DNA of 60,997 nt from contig NZ_JOAK01000032.1 of the NCBI RefSeq assembly GCF_000720455.1, positions 1 to 60,997 on the forward strand. Reading direction: 5' to 3'. This document shows, in pieces, positions 46,029-54,925 of the stretch. Numbering within the stretch: position 1 is the stretch's first letter; each line of letters starts with the position of its first letter. The DNA is from Streptomyces virginiae. GTDB taxonomy: Bacteria; Actinomycetota; Actinomycetes; Streptomycetales; Streptomycetaceae. The notes beneath the pieces are model-generated. The model worked only from the letters and a program-made list of their open reading frames with translations. It did no database searches and was not told the DNA's origin. The position numbers and the translations under genes were made by a program.

Positions 46029-46613
46029 TCACCGGCGGGTCATGAGTCCGATGCCGTGTTCGAACCGCTCGTCGAAGGAGGCGTCGGCGAGGTGGGCGCC
46101 GACGCGGCTCAGGGCCGGGTACCCGCCGGGCGCAAGGGCCGCGGCCAGGGCCTCGCCCTGGGCCCGGTCGGCGGTCTGCTCCTCCTGGGCCAGCCCCAGG
46201 ACGAAGTAGACGATGGACCAGCAGGTCCAGGCGGCCTCCCGTTCGCCGAGCCCGCCGGCCAGCAGCGCCTCGACCATGCGGTCGGCGAACCGGAGCGTGC
46301 CCGGTTCGGCGACGTGCGTGCCGGCCACGATCACCGCGCCGTCGCGGTGGGACAGCAGCGCCCGCCGGTAGCGCCGGGCCAGTTCGTGGACGCGCTCCCG
46401 CCAGTCCTCGGGCAGTCCGTCCGGGGAGACCTCCTCGACGATCGCGTCGGCCATCAGCTCCAGCAGGCGGGCCTTGGACTTGGCGTGCCAGAGCACGGTG
46501 TTCATCCGTACTCCGAGCCGGTCGGCGACACCGCGGACCGAGACGCCCTCCGCCCCGCGCTCGTCCAGGAGTTCCAGCGCCGCCCGCACCACACCCTCTT
46601 GCTTTTTGGTCAC
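46029..46613 (-). CDS. TetR-class repressor (TetR_C type), module 2
   Basis: A 194-residue repressor with the helix-turn-helix GVSVRGVADRLGVRMNTVLWHAKSKARLLELM and a tetracycline-repressor-type C-terminus (LLSHRDGAVIVAGTHV). The GTG start lies inside one of the palindromic sites, so repressor binding sits on its own start codon; translation is probably leaderless. It is divergent from a flavin monooxygenase. Organisation copies module 1 and the classical tetR/tetA region. Confidence 0.9.
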   Translation of the reverse strand: MTKKQEGVVRAALELLDERGAEGVSVRGVADRLGVRMNTVLWHAKSKARLLELMADAIVEEVSPDGLPEDWRERVHELARRYRRALLSHRDGAVIVAGTHVAEPGTLRFADRMVEALLAGGLGEREAAWTCWSIVYFVLGLAQEEQTADRAQGEALAAALAPGGYPALSRVGAHLADASFDERFEHGIGLMTRR

Positions 46614-46644
46614 TGACCAAGTCTACTTCTTGGTCAGTGACCAA
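46606..46644. promoter_or_regulatory. Two tandem TetR operators, module 2
   Basis: Two perfect 15-base palindromes with odd centres, TTGGTCACTGACCAA and TTGGTCAGTGACCAA, whose centres are 24 bases apart. They differ only at the centre base. One overlaps the repressor start codon; the other lies 16 bases before the monooxygenase ATG. Near-certain binding sites for the divergent TetR. Confidence 0.85.
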
Positions 46645-46659
46645 GAAAGAGGTGATTCG

Positions 46660-48075
46660 ATGATCGTCATCGTCGGAGCCGGACCCGTCGGCCTGTGGCT
46701 GGCGGCGGAACTGCGACTGGGCGGGGCCGACGTCACCGTGCTGGAGCACCGGGCGGAGCCGGATCCGCATTCCAAGGCCCTCACCGTGCATCCCCGCACC
46801 CTGGAACTGCTGGCCTGCCGGGGCGTCGTGGACCGGTTCCTGGACGAGGGCCGCCGCATCCCGGACGGCCACTTCGGCGGCCTGGACGACCGCATGGACT
46901 TCGGCGTGCTCGACACTCCGTTCCCCTTCACGCTGGCCCTGCCGCAGGCCCGTACGGAGGCGCTGCTGGAGGAGCACGCGCGCGCCGCCGGAGCGCGGAT
47001 CCTGCGGGGCCACCGCGTGACCGGGCTGACCCGGGACGCGGAGGGCTTCACGGTCGAGGTCGCCGGTGGGCCGCCGGTGCGGGCCACGCACGTCGTCGGC
47101 TGCGACGGCACCCGGAGCGTCGTACGGGACGCCGCGGGCATCGCCTTCCCCGGTACGGAGGCCACCACCTGGGGCTGGCTCGGTGACGTCGTCCTGGACG
47201 ACCCGCCGCCGGGGCCGGTCAGCGTGTCGGGGCCGTCCGGCGGCCTGATGGTGGTGCCGCTGCCGGACGGTGTGCACCGGATCGTCGGCGGGGACCCGGA
47301 CGGCGGCCGCCCCGGCCGGCCCGGAGCCCTGACCCTGGACGAGCTGCGGGAGAAGGTCGTGGCGATCTCGGGCGGCGACTACGGCCTGCGCGACCCGCGT
47401 TGGCTCTCCCGCTTCGGCAACGCCACCCGGCAGGCGGAGCGTTACCGCAGCGGCCGGGTGCTGCTCGCCGGGGACGCCGCGCACATGCACTTCCCGACCG
47501 GTGGCGTCGGCCTCAACGTCGGCCTCCAGGACGCGGCCAACCTCGGCTGGAAGCTGGCCGCCGTGGTCCGGGGCGAGGCCCCGGACGCCCTGCTCGACAC
47601 CTACCACGACGAACGCCACCCGGTCGGCGCCGACCTGCTGGCCTCGACCCGCGCGCAGACCGCGCTGATGACCGGCCACTCCCCCGAGGGGCAGGCGCTG
47701 AGAGCCCTGTTGAGCGGGCTCATCGCCGACCTGCCGGAGCTGTCGCGCACCCTGGCGGAGCGGTTGTCGGCGCTGTCGGTCGCCTATCCGGCCGGGGGCG
47801 GCCACCGGCTGGCGGGCACCCGCGCCCCCGACCTCGTCCTCGGCGGCACCCGGCTGTTCGGTCTGCTGCGCACAGGCCGCCACGTCCTGCTGGACCTGGC
47901 GGGCGGCACCCGGCCGGCCGAGGGCGTCACCCTGCGCCGCGGGCCGCTCTCCGTACCGCACGCGCACTGGGCGGGGGTGACGGCCGCGCTGATCCGCCCC
48001 GACGGCCATGTGGCCTGGGCCAGTGACGACCCGGACGCCGATCCCCGGCCGGCCGTGGCCGGGCGGTGGGGGTGA
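46660..48075 (+). CDS. FAD-dependent aromatic monooxygenase, module 2
   Basis: A 471-residue class A flavin monooxygenase. It has VIVGAGPVGLWLAAEL, GCDGTRSVVRD and RVLLAGDAAHMHFPTGGVGLN, and a C-terminal thioredoxin-like domain of the rifampicin-monooxygenase/tetracenomycin-hydroxylase kind. The ATG follows AAAGAGGTG. It is under two palindromes and divergent from a TetR repressor. It is a distant relative of the module 1 enzyme. Likely role: inducible modification of a drug-like or phenolic aromatic compound. Confidence 0.88.
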   Translation: MIVIVGAGPVGLWLAAELRLGGADVTVLEHRAEPDPHSKALTVHPRTLELLACRGVVDRFLDEGRRIPDGHFGGLDDRMDFGVLDTPFPFTLALPQARTEALLEEHARAAGARILRGHRVTGLTRDAEGFTVEVAGGPPVRATHVVGCDGTRSVVRDAAGIAFPGTEATTWGWLGDVVLDDPPPGPVSVSGPSGGLMVVPLPDGVHRIVGGDPDGGRPGRPGALTLDELREKVVAISGGDYGLRDPRWLSRFGNATRQAERYRSGRVLLAGDAAHMHFPTGGVGLNVGLQDAANLGWKLAAVVRGEAPDALLDTYHDERHPVGADLLASTRAQTALMTGHSPEGQALRALLSGLIADLPELSRTLAERLSALSVAYPAGGGHRLAGTRAPDLVLGGTRLFGLLRTGRHVLLDLAGGTRPAEGVTLRRGPLSVPHAHWAGVTAALIRPDGHVAWASDDPDADPRPAVAGRWG

Positions 48076-48090
48076 CGCGCTTCGTGCCCG

Positions 48091-48510
48091 TCAGGCGTAA
48101 CGGAAGGTGGTGACCACCGCCGCGTGGTCGGAGGGCCAGTCGTTGGCGGCGACGTACGGCCGGGGGCGATGCGGCCCGTGGCCAGGGTGGTGGAGTCCAG
48201 GACGGTGAGGCGGCCGCCGGCGTGGAGCACGTAGTCGATGCGGTCCTGCGGTTCCGGGCGGCCGCTGCCGTCCTCGTGCTCGGGGTGGACGGGTGACCAG
48301 GTGGTCCCCGGACACTCCACCGGGTCGGGGTGCGCCTCGCGGTAGGAGTCGCGCAGTCCGGCCCGCTCCACGGCGCGGGAGACCGGCCAGTCCACCGGGC
48401 CGTGCCCGCCGTGCAGCGGGGCGGCCGCGGCCGTCCAGTCCAGGTGCGAGGGGGCGTTTGAAGTCGCCGACGAGCAGGACCGGGGTACGGTCGGCCGCTT
48501 CGAGGTCCGG
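48091..48510 (-). pseudogene. Endonuclease/exonuclease/phosphatase-family remnant
   Basis: The C-terminal third of an EEP-fold hydrolase. In reading order one sees RTPVLLVGDF, then after a one-base insertion (an extra A turning DFNAPS into DFKRP, near 48457-48459) HLDWTAAAAPLHGG and DRIDYVLHAGG, then after a one-base loss near 48160 WPSDHAAVVTTFRYA and the stop. The catalytic Asp-Asn pair (GDFN) and SDH motif can be rebuilt by fixing those shifts. The N-terminal two thirds are absent. It ends at a junction with a GntR remnant on the other strand. Confidence 0.85.
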
Positions 48511-48953
48511 CGCCATGACCGGGACGTCATGTGGCTCCAGGTGGAGCCGGGCGCACCCGTGCTGCACGTGCTGCGCGTGCGCGGGCCGGACGGCGAACCG
48601 GTCCTGCTCGAACGCACGGTGTACGCCGACTGGATCGCGCCCGCCGTCGAGCGCATCGAGCCGGACTGCCCGTCGGTGACGCAGCGTCTGCTGGACGACA
48701 CGGACTGGTGTTCGCGTACGGGGAGCACCTCATCGACGCGGTCGCGGACGGCGCCCAGGACGCCGGCCTCCTCGAAGTGCGGCGCACCAGCCCGCTGTTG
48801 CGGGTGCGCCGCATGACCACCACGCGCGAGGTCCGCCCGGTCGAGGGGTCCGACGTCCGCTACCGCTCGGACGCGGTGGGGTTCAGCGTGCACAACTCCA
48901 TCGGCAGCAACGCCCTGGCCCGCCGTACGGGCCCGGCCCTCACGGGGGCCTGA
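48496..48953 (+). pseudogene. GntR regulator remnant (UTRA effector domain)
   Basis: The effector domain of a HutC/GntR-type regulator. It reads FEVRRHDRDVMWLQVEPGA, HVLRVRGPDGEPVLLERTVY and, after a one-base loss near 48701, VFAYGEHLIDAVADGAQ, LLRVRRMTTTREVRPVEG and RYRSDAVGFSVHNS. The N-terminal winged helix is missing, so it cannot bind DNA. Its broken end meets the broken end of the EEP remnant on the opposite strand within about 30 bases. Confidence 0.8.
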
Positions 48954-48970
48954 GCACCCCCGTCACCGGC

Positions 48971-49510
48971 TCAGGCCGGGGTGAGGGCCGCCGCGCCGAA
49001 GGAGACGTCGAAGCGGTCGCACCAGATGCTGACGCTGGTGTAGTCGGCCAGGTTCACGTCCGCCGGGACCGGGTAGTTCTGGTCCCCCTTGTTGCCCTTG
49101 AGTTCGCCGAGGCTGAGGTGTGCGCCGTCGTCGAAGACGCGCCAGCCCGCCACGCCCTCCTTCACCGGGGCGTCGGTCAGCCACACCCTCAGGTCCGGCC
49201 CGTTGCTGGTGTCCAGCCCCTCCAGGCGCAGGAAGCGCGAGCCGTCCTGCAGCTCGATGATCCTCACCTTGCCGGTGGTGGTGTGCTCGTGGCTGATGAG
49301 ATCGCCCGTGGCGAGCGTCCGGGGCGCGGCGGGCCCGGCGGATCCCGAGGGCCGCGCGCTCGGCGCCGTACTGGGCAGGGCCTCGCTCACCGTCTGCTCC
49401 TGCCAGAGCTTCCACGGCTCGAACCAGTACAGCCCCACGCCCACCAGTACGGCCACCACGGCCGCCGCGGCGATCAGCAGCGGCCGGCGCCGCCCGCCCA
49501 CACGTCCCAC
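48971..49510 (-). CDS. DM13-domain membrane-anchored protein
   Basis: A 179-residue protein with one N-terminal helix (PLLIAAAAVVAVLVGVGLYW) and an outer DM13 electron-transfer domain (TGKVRIIELQDGSRFLRLEGLDTSNGPDLRVWL, then VSIWCDRFDVSFG with the conserved Cys). The helix acts as an anchor or signal. GTG start, six bases after GAGGAG. DM13 proteins are thought to take part in redox at the cell surface; the partner is unknown. It is divergent from the FUSC-like gene. Confidence 0.85.
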   Translation of the reverse strand: MGRVGGRRRPLLIAAAAVVAVLVGVGLYWFEPWKLWQEQTVSEALPSTAPSARPSGSAGPAAPRTLATGDLISHEHTTTGKVRIIELQDGSRFLRLEGLDTSNGPDLRVWLTDAPVKEGVAGWRVFDDGAHLSLGELKGNKGDQNYPVPADVNLADYTSVSIWCDRFDVSFGAAALTPA

Positions 49511-49570
49511 GTCGCACTCCTCGGTCGTTCGTCGCGCGGTTCGGCCGGCCACGGGACGGCGAACCCTACG

Positions 49571-50620
49571 ATGTCCGTCATGCCCGGTACGGTCGTTGTT
49601 GATCCGCAGGTCCCCTCCGCCGGCGCGCGGCTGCGGTCCGGCGCCCGGCTGGTGATCTGCGCCGCGGTGCCCTGGTACCTGTGCCTGTGGTGGGGCACGA
49701 GCACGGCGCCCGTGCCCGCCGCCCTGCCGGCCGTCCTGATCCTGCGTGAGGACGTGTACGCTGCGCCGCGCCTGGCGTGGGAGCGTCTGCTGGGCGTCTT
49801 CGTCGGTGTGCTGCTCAGCACGCTCGCGCTGGACCGGCTGCCGCCCTCGTCGCCGTCCTTCCTGGCCGTGCTGGTGTGCGGGTGCGCCGGCATGTACCTG
49901 CTGGGCCGGCCCGGCTCCCCCAACCAGCAGGTCCTCATCACCGCCCTGATGATCTACGCCACCGCGCTGCCCGGGTATCCGCTGGCGCGCCTCGCGGAGA
50001 CCCTGGTCGGGATCGCCGTGGTCGTCCTGCTCGGGCCGCTGCTGTGGCCTCCTGACCCGTACAGGTCGGCAGCGGAGGGCCTGGATGCGTACCGGGCGGG
50101 GGTCGGGCGCCTCCTCGACGGGGTGGCCGGCCGGCTCGCCCGCGGCGGGCCGCCGGCGGCCCCGGTTCCGCTGCCCGAGGGGGCGCGGCTGTGGCTGCGG
50201 CCGCAGGCCTGCCGCGCCGCCTTCGACCGGGCCGCACGGCGCCGGCGGACCCGGAGACCGCCGGACGGGCTCGACGGGCGTCTGGGGCTGGCCGCCCGGA
50301 GCGCCGTGACCCTCCAGTGCTTCACGCAGGAGCTCCAGGAACGCGCCCGCGGCCTGGGCACCGGCCCCTCCGCGACACCCGGGGCGCCCGCCGCCGCTCC
50401 CGATCCCGCCCTGCGCGCCATCGTCCCGCTGGTCCGGTCGACCGCGCTGGCCCTGGACGCCGCCCTGCGCGGGGACGAGTTCGCCGCCGAGCTCGACCGG
50501 GCCCGCGGTCTCGACCTCGCCCACCGCGCGGCCCACCCCACCCGGCACGACGCGGTCCTACGGGCCGGCCTGCACCTGACGCACGAGGCCCTCAGCGACC
50601 ATCTCGCGTCCCGCCACTGA
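49571..50620 (+). CDS. FUSC-like membrane protein
   Basis: A 349-residue protein with about six helices in the first 165 residues (ARLVICAAVPWYLCLWWG, RLLGVFVGVLLSTLAL, FLAVLVCGCAGMYLLG) and a cytoplasmic helical C-terminal half. The pattern fits the FUSC/aromatic-acid exporter superfamily in a half-size actinobacterial form. Two close ATGs (MSV and MPG) are possible starts. It converges on the MFS gene and overlaps its 3' end by 29 bases on the opposite strand. Transport role is inferred. Confidence 0.75.
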   Translation: MSVMPGTVVVDPQVPSAGARLRSGARLVICAAVPWYLCLWWGTSTAPVPAALPAVLILREDVYAAPRLAWERLLGVFVGVLLSTLALDRLPPSSPSFLAVLVCGCAGMYLLGRPGSPNQQVLITALMIYATALPGYPLARLAETLVGIAVVVLLGPLLWPPDPYRSAAEGLDAYRAGVGRLLDGVAGRLARGGPPAAPVPLPEGARLWLRPQACRAAFDRAARRRRTRRPPDGLDGRLGLAARSAVTLQCFTQELQERARGLGTGPSATPGAPAAAPDPALRAIVPLVRSTALALDAALRGDEFAAELDRARGLDLAHRAAHPTRHDAVLRAGLHLTHEALSDHLASRH

Positions 50621-51842
50621 GGAGCGTGCGGTCCGACGGGGCCGACCGCGGCAGCAGGAGCGGGGTGGCCATGCCGAGGACGCCGGCGATCGCGATCGCG
50701 GCACGGGGGCCGGTGGCGACGGCCAGCAGGCCCCACAGGGCGGTCAGCGCGGCGATGGCGGCCTTTCCCGACACCGACCAGGCGAGCAGGGTGCGGGCGG
50801 CCCGGTCCGCGGGGGTCCGGGCGAGCCGGCAGGTGGCCAGCACCGGGTTGAAGACGCCCATGCAGGTGATGAGCCCCAGCTCGACGGCCATGACGAGGAC
50901 GAGCCCGGTCGTGCCGGGACCGACGAAGGCCAGCCACGGCAGCCAGCACGCCCGAAGCGCCCCCGCGGTGAGCATGACCCGGTGCCGGCCGAACCGGGCG
51001 ACGAGCCCCGGCGCCAGCCGCGAGCCGATCAGGCCGCCCACGCAGGGCACGGCGAAGGCGAGTCCGTACTGCCAGGGCGCGAAGCCGAGGGGGCCCAGCA
51101 TGAGGACGGCGAGCAGCGGCGAGGTGGCCATGATCAGGCCGCCGACCAGGACCGAGTTGAGGAACAGCGGGCGCAGCACGGGGTCGGTCAGGATGTGCCG
51201 CCACCCTTCGAAGAGGTCGCCGGGCCGCAGCCGCTGCCGCGCTCCGGCGGGCTCCGGGCGCGGTTGCGGTCCCCCGATCGCGCGGATCCCGGCCGCCGAC
51301 AGCAGGTGGCTCACGGCGTTGGCCATGACGGTCACCACCGGCCCGAACGCGGCGATCGCGGCCCCGCCCAGCGGCGGTCCGAGCATGGTGGCGGTCCAGG
51401 TCGTGGATTCGAAGCGGCCGTTGGCGACGAGCAGGTCCTGCGGCGGGACGAGTTCCTTCAGGCACGCCCCGCCGGCCGCCGTGAAGGCGATGCCCGCGGC
51501 GCCGGCCACGACCGACACGACCAGGAGGTGGACGAAGGTGAGCCCGCCGAGCACGTACGCCGCCGGCACGCTCGTCAGCGCCGCGAACCGGAGCAGGTCC
51601 GTCGCGATCATCACCCGTCGCTTGGGGCGGTTCTCCACCCACGGTCCGAGGGGCAGCGCCAGCACGGCGCCGACCGCCGGCCCCACGGCCGCCAGCAGCG
51701 ACACCCGGGTCGTCCCGGCGTGCAGGACGAGGATCGCGATCAGCGGGAACGCGTCGAAGGCGAGCCAGGTGCCGAGCGTGCTGACGGCGTAGGACGTCCA
51801 GAGCCACCCGAACCGCCGGCCCAGCGACCGTCCGCCCACCAT
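50592..51842 (-). CDS. MFS transporter
   Basis: A 416-residue twelve-helix transporter of the drug/siderophore exporter type (MFS_3). Motif A appears as GPWVENRPKRRVMIATDLLR, and the second half repeats it as GLVARFGRHRVMLTAG. A strong GGGGGAGGG site is 7 bases before the ATG. No regulator is adjacent. The substrate is unknown; efflux of small hydrophobic compounds is the usual role. Confidence 0.88.
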   Translation of the reverse strand: MVGGRSLGRRFGWLWTSYAVSTLGTWLAFDAFPLIAILVLHAGTTRVSLLAAVGPAVGAVLALPLGPWVENRPKRRVMIATDLLRFAALTSVPAAYVLGGLTFVHLLVVSVVAGAAGIAFTAAGGACLKELVPPQDLLVANGRFESTTWTATMLGPPLGGAAIAAFGPVVTVMANAVSHLLSAAGIRAIGGPQPRPEPAGARQRLRPGDLFEGWRHILTDPVLRPLFLNSVLVGGLIMATSPLLAVLMLGPLGFAPWQYGLAFAVPCVGGLIGSRLAPGLVARFGRHRVMLTAGALRACWLPWLAFVGPGTTGLVLVMAVELGLITCMGVFNPVLATCRLARTPADRAARTLLAWSVSGKAAIAALTALWGLLAVATGPRAAIAIAGVLGMATPLLLPRSAPSDRTLLSGGTRDGR

Positions 51843-52001
51843 GATCCGCCCTCCCCCGCCCTCCGCAGGGACGGCCCCGCGCCGTCAGGGGGATCCAAGC
51901 GACCGGCGCACCGGCGGGTCAAACCGGCGAGGCCACCGGTCCCGCCGGGTCGCGGCGCGCCGATGGCCTCGTCCCCGCTGGTGACGGGGGGCGGGACGGG
52001 G

Positions 52002-53153
52002 TTACGGGACAGGCTGCTGCTGGGTGACGCAGTGGATCCCGCCGCCGCCGGTACCGAGGCGGTCGATGTTGAGCTGTTCGACGACGCGGCCGGGGAAGAG
52101 GCGGGTCAGTGTGGCCTTCGCCGCCTGGTCGGCCCTGGTGTCTCCGAACTGGCCGCTGATGACGGCGCCGTTGCACACGTAGTAGTTGGCGAAGGAGGCC
52201 AGGAAGTCGGGGTTGGTGGAGCGGATCTTGTAGTAGTCGGGGCCCTGGAGCTGCTCGACGGCCATCCGGGCGCCGCCCGCGGTCGTGGCGCCGGACAGGA
52301 TCTGGTACTGCTGGCGCGCGTCCTTGGCGTAGACGTCGTTGTCCGAGGCCAGGGGCATCTGGACGAGGGCCTTCCCCGGGGCGAGGAAGCGGGAGGTCGC
52401 GTCGACGTGGTCGTCGGTGATGTCCTGGCCGACCACCCCGTCGAACCAGATGACCTTGGTCGCGCCGTAGGCGGTGCACAGTGCGGCCTCGATCTGCGAC
52501 TGCGACCTGTCGGGGTTGCGGTTGCGGTTGACGAGGCTGCTGCGGGTGGCCATCAGGGTGCCCGCGCCGTCCTGTTCGACCGCGCCGCCCTCCCCCACCA
52601 GGCCGGCGGCGGTGAACGGGACGCCGACGTGGGCCGCGATCCGGCCCGCGACCAGGGTGTCCTTGGCGTGGGCCTGCTTCTTGCCCCAGCCGTTGAAGTT
52701 GAGGCCGACCGCGTCCAGGCCGCCCGCTCCGTCGGTGCGGAAGACCGGTCCGGTGTCGCGCATCCAGCAGTCGTCCACGGGGATGGTGGTGATGACGGTG
52801 ACGGTGGAGCCGCACAGGGAGCGGGCCTTGGCGGCGCTCGCGGAGTTGGCGCAGAGGTAGACCGGTTCGTACTTGGCGATGGTGCGGGCGATGAGGGCGA
52901 TGTCCGCCTGGACGCCGCTGAGCTTGCTGCCCCAGATGGAGCTGCTGTCCGGCCAGGCCATCCAGGTGCGGGTGTGGCGGACGTCCTCGATCGGTACGCG
53001 GAAGGTGCCCGCCGCGGCGGCGGGCCGGGCCGCCGCCCGGGCCCGTCCCCCGGCCACCGCGAGGGTGGCGGCCGCGGCGGTGACGCCCGCGGCCGTCAGG
53101 AACCGGCGTCTGTCCATGCCCGCGCCGGGCGGGTTCGCTGCGTGATCGTTCAT
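52002..53153 (-). CDS. Tat-exported agmatine deiminase-type protein
   Basis: A 383-residue peptidyl-arginine-deiminase-like enzyme with a twin-arginine signal (MDRRRFLTAAGVTAAAATLA). The mature part has WMAWPDSSSIWG, DDCWMRDTGPVF and DDHVDATSRF, and the catalytic cysteine in GGGGIHCVTQQ. These are the active-site motifs of agmatine deiminase, which converts agmatine to N-carbamoylputrescine and ammonia. The Tat signal means it works outside the cell. Start supported by AAGGAG eight bases before ATG. A second, cytoplasmic copy lies at the right end of the window. Confidence 0.9.
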   Translation of the reverse strand: MNDHAANPPGAGMDRRRFLTAAGVTAAAATLAVAGGRARAAARPAAAAGTFRVPIEDVRHTRTWMAWPDSSSIWGSKLSGVQADIALIARTIAKYEPVYLCANSASAAKARSLCGSTVTVITTIPVDDCWMRDTGPVFRTDGAGGLDAVGLNFNGWGKKQAHAKDTLVAGRIAAHVGVPFTAAGLVGEGGAVEQDGAGTLMATRSSLVNRNRNPDRSQSQIEAALCTAYGATKVIWFDGVVGQDITDDHVDATSRFLAPGKALVQMPLASDNDVYAKDARQQYQILSGATTAGGARMAVEQLQGPDYYKIRSTNPDFLASFANYYVCNGAVISGQFGDTRADQAAKATLTRLFPGRVVEQLNIDRLGTGGGGIHCVTQQQPVP

Positions 53154-53226
53154 GAGGGGTCTCCTTGTGGGGGTGAAGTCCGTGAACTCCCCGCGCCGAC
53201 TGCGGGGTTGACCGGAAAGCTAAAAC

Positions 53227-53244
53227 TGGCCAAGCGCTCGGTCA
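53227..53244. promoter_or_regulatory. Imperfect palindrome between the exported deiminase and TetR
   Basis: An 18-base imperfect palindrome, TGGCCAAGCGCTCGGTCA, symmetric at 14 of 18 positions around AGCGCT, 74 bases upstream of the deiminase start and 77 bases upstream of the TetR start. It looks like a TetR-type operator. Confidence 0.5.
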
Positions 53245-53320
53245 ATACTTTGGACGGAGCCGTTCCGGAGGTTCCGGGAAAGCCGCAGGTGGCGGCGCGC
53301 GGGCTCGTTAGAGTGACGCC

Positions 53321-53989
53321 ATGGCAGCTTCCTCGAAGGTCCCGCCGGACCCGTCCGACCCGTCCGCTCCCGCCGTACGCACGGGGCGTCCCCGGGCCTC
53401 GGCGAAGGGCGAACAGACGCGGGCACGGCTGATCGCCGCCGCGCGGACCCTGCTGGCGGGCGGCCTCAGCGAACGCTTCACCACCCGCAACGTGGCGGCC
53501 CTGTCCGGCGTTTCACACGGGATGTGCCACTACCACTTCCAGGACCGGACCGATCTCGTCCTCGCGGTCGTCACGGACATCCGCCCGGAGTGGATCCACC
53601 CCCTGGAGGAGGCGGTCTGCGCCCCCGGGCCGTTCGCCGAGCGGGCCGAACGGGTCGTCGAGCTGCTCTCACGGCCCGAGGGCGCCGAACTCTCCCACCT
53701 CCACTCCGCGTTGCACTGGCACGCCCTGAACGACGAGCGGGTGCGGGAGAGCCTGGAGGCGGAGTACCGGCGCTGGCGCGGCTGTTTCGTCACCCTCTTC
53801 CGGGTCCTGGCCGACGAGCGGGACGAGGACGGGGGCCGGGGCGGCCACGTCGACCCGCTCGCGCTGGGCGAGGCGGTGGCCGCCGCCGTGGACGGTCTGG
53901 CGGCCGCGGAGTCGCTCGGCTCCGAGGTCGACTCCGGTCCCGTGCTGCGCACGCTGATCCGTACGCTCGCCGCCGGCACCCGCGCCTGA
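53321..53989 (+). CDS. TetR/AcrR-type regulator of the deiminase locus
   Basis: A 222-residue TetR/AcrR protein. After a 27-residue flexible head the DNA-binding part reads LIAAARTLLAGGLSERFTTRNVAALSGVSHGMCHYHFQDRTDLVL, and the C-terminal half is helical and specific. It is divergent from the exported deiminase with one palindrome between, so it probably represses that gene. It may sense a polyamine. It differs in type from the two TetR_C repressors elsewhere in the window. Confidence 0.88.
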   Translation: MAASSKVPPDPSDPSAPAVRTGRPRASAKGEQTRARLIAAARTLLAGGLSERFTTRNVAALSGVSHGMCHYHFQDRTDLVLAVVTDIRPEWIHPLEEAVCAPGPFAERAERVVELLSRPEGAELSHLHSALHWHALNDERVRESLEAEYRRWRGCFVTLFRVLADERDEDGGRGGHVDPLALGEAVAAAVDGLAAAESLGSEVDSGPVLRTLIRTLAAGTRA

Positions 53990-54091
53990 CCCCGACGGGG
54001 CGTCCCGCGGATCAGGGGCGGCCCAGGGCGTGTCCGCACAGTCCCGCCCGCCCGGCGGGGTCCGGCACGCCCGCCCTCCGGGCGGCCGGCG

Positions 54092-54925
54092 CTACTTCGC
54101 GGACACCCCCTGGAGGGCCCGCCGGGCGGCGGCGATCGCCTGCGGGTCCCATCCCGGGCGGGGCACCGACTCCAGCAGCAGCCGGGTGTACGGATGACCG
54201 GGCGCGGTGAGGACCTCCTGCGTGCGGCCCTGCTCGACGACCGCCCCGTGCCGCATCACCACGATCTCGTCGGTCACGCACCGCACGACCCCGAGGTCGT
54301 GGGTGATGAAGAGGTAACCGATCCCGGTCTGCTCCCTGATGTCGGCCAGCAGGTTGAGGATCTGCGCCTGTACGGAGACGTCGAGGGCGGCGACCGCCTC
54401 GTCCAGCACGAGCACGGCCGGCTCGACGGCGAGGGCCCGTGCGATGGCGACGCGCTGGCGCTGGCCGCCGGAGAGCTGCCGGGGCAGGGCGTCGGCGGCC
54501 CGGGTGCCCAGGCCGACCTGGTCGAGGAGTTCGCGTACGCGCCGCGCGTGGTCGCGGCCGGGGAAGTGCAGCCGCAGGGTCTCCCGGAGGGCCGCTTCGA
54601 CGCCGGTGCGCGGGTCGAGGGAGAGGTAGGGGTCCTGGAAGACCATCTGCACCTCCCGGGCGCGGGCGAGCCGCGCGGCGCGCCCGCCGGTGCGACCGCG
54701 CCCGGTCCGGGACCGGCCGCGTACCAGGACCTCGCCCTCGTCGGCCCGTTCCAGGCCGACGACGATGCGGGCGGTGGTCGTCTTGCCGGAGCCGGACTCG
54801 CCCACGACTCCCAGCGATCCGGCCTCGGGCAGTGCGAAGGACACGTCGTCCACGGCGCGGACGGCGCCGAAGGCGCGGCGCAGCCCCCTGACCTCCAGTA
54901 CGTTCCGCGGTCCGTTCTCAGGCAT
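54092..54925 (-). CDS. ABC transporter ATPase, Dpp/OppF type
   Basis: A 277-residue ATPase of a peptide-type importer. It has Walker A GESGSGKTTT, the signature LSGGQRQR, Walker B VLVLDEAVAALDVS and the switch ITHDLG. It is the last gene of the operon; the stop of OppD-like overlaps its start by eight bases. With the OppD-like subunit it would form the heterodimeric motor of the importer. Confidence 0.92.
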   Translation of the reverse strand: MPENGPRNVLEVRGLRRAFGAVRAVDDVSFALPEAGSLGVVGESGSGKTTTARIVVGLERADEGEVLVRGRSRTGRGRTGGRAARLARAREVQMVFQDPYLSLDPRTGVEAALRETLRLHFPGRDHARRVRELLDQVGLGTRAADALPRQLSGGQRQRVAIARALAVEPAVLVLDEAVAALDVSVQAQILNLLADIREQTGIGYLFITHDLGVVRCVTDEIVVMRHGAVVEQGRTQEVLTAPGHPYTRLLLESVPRPGWDPQAIAAARRALQGVSAK

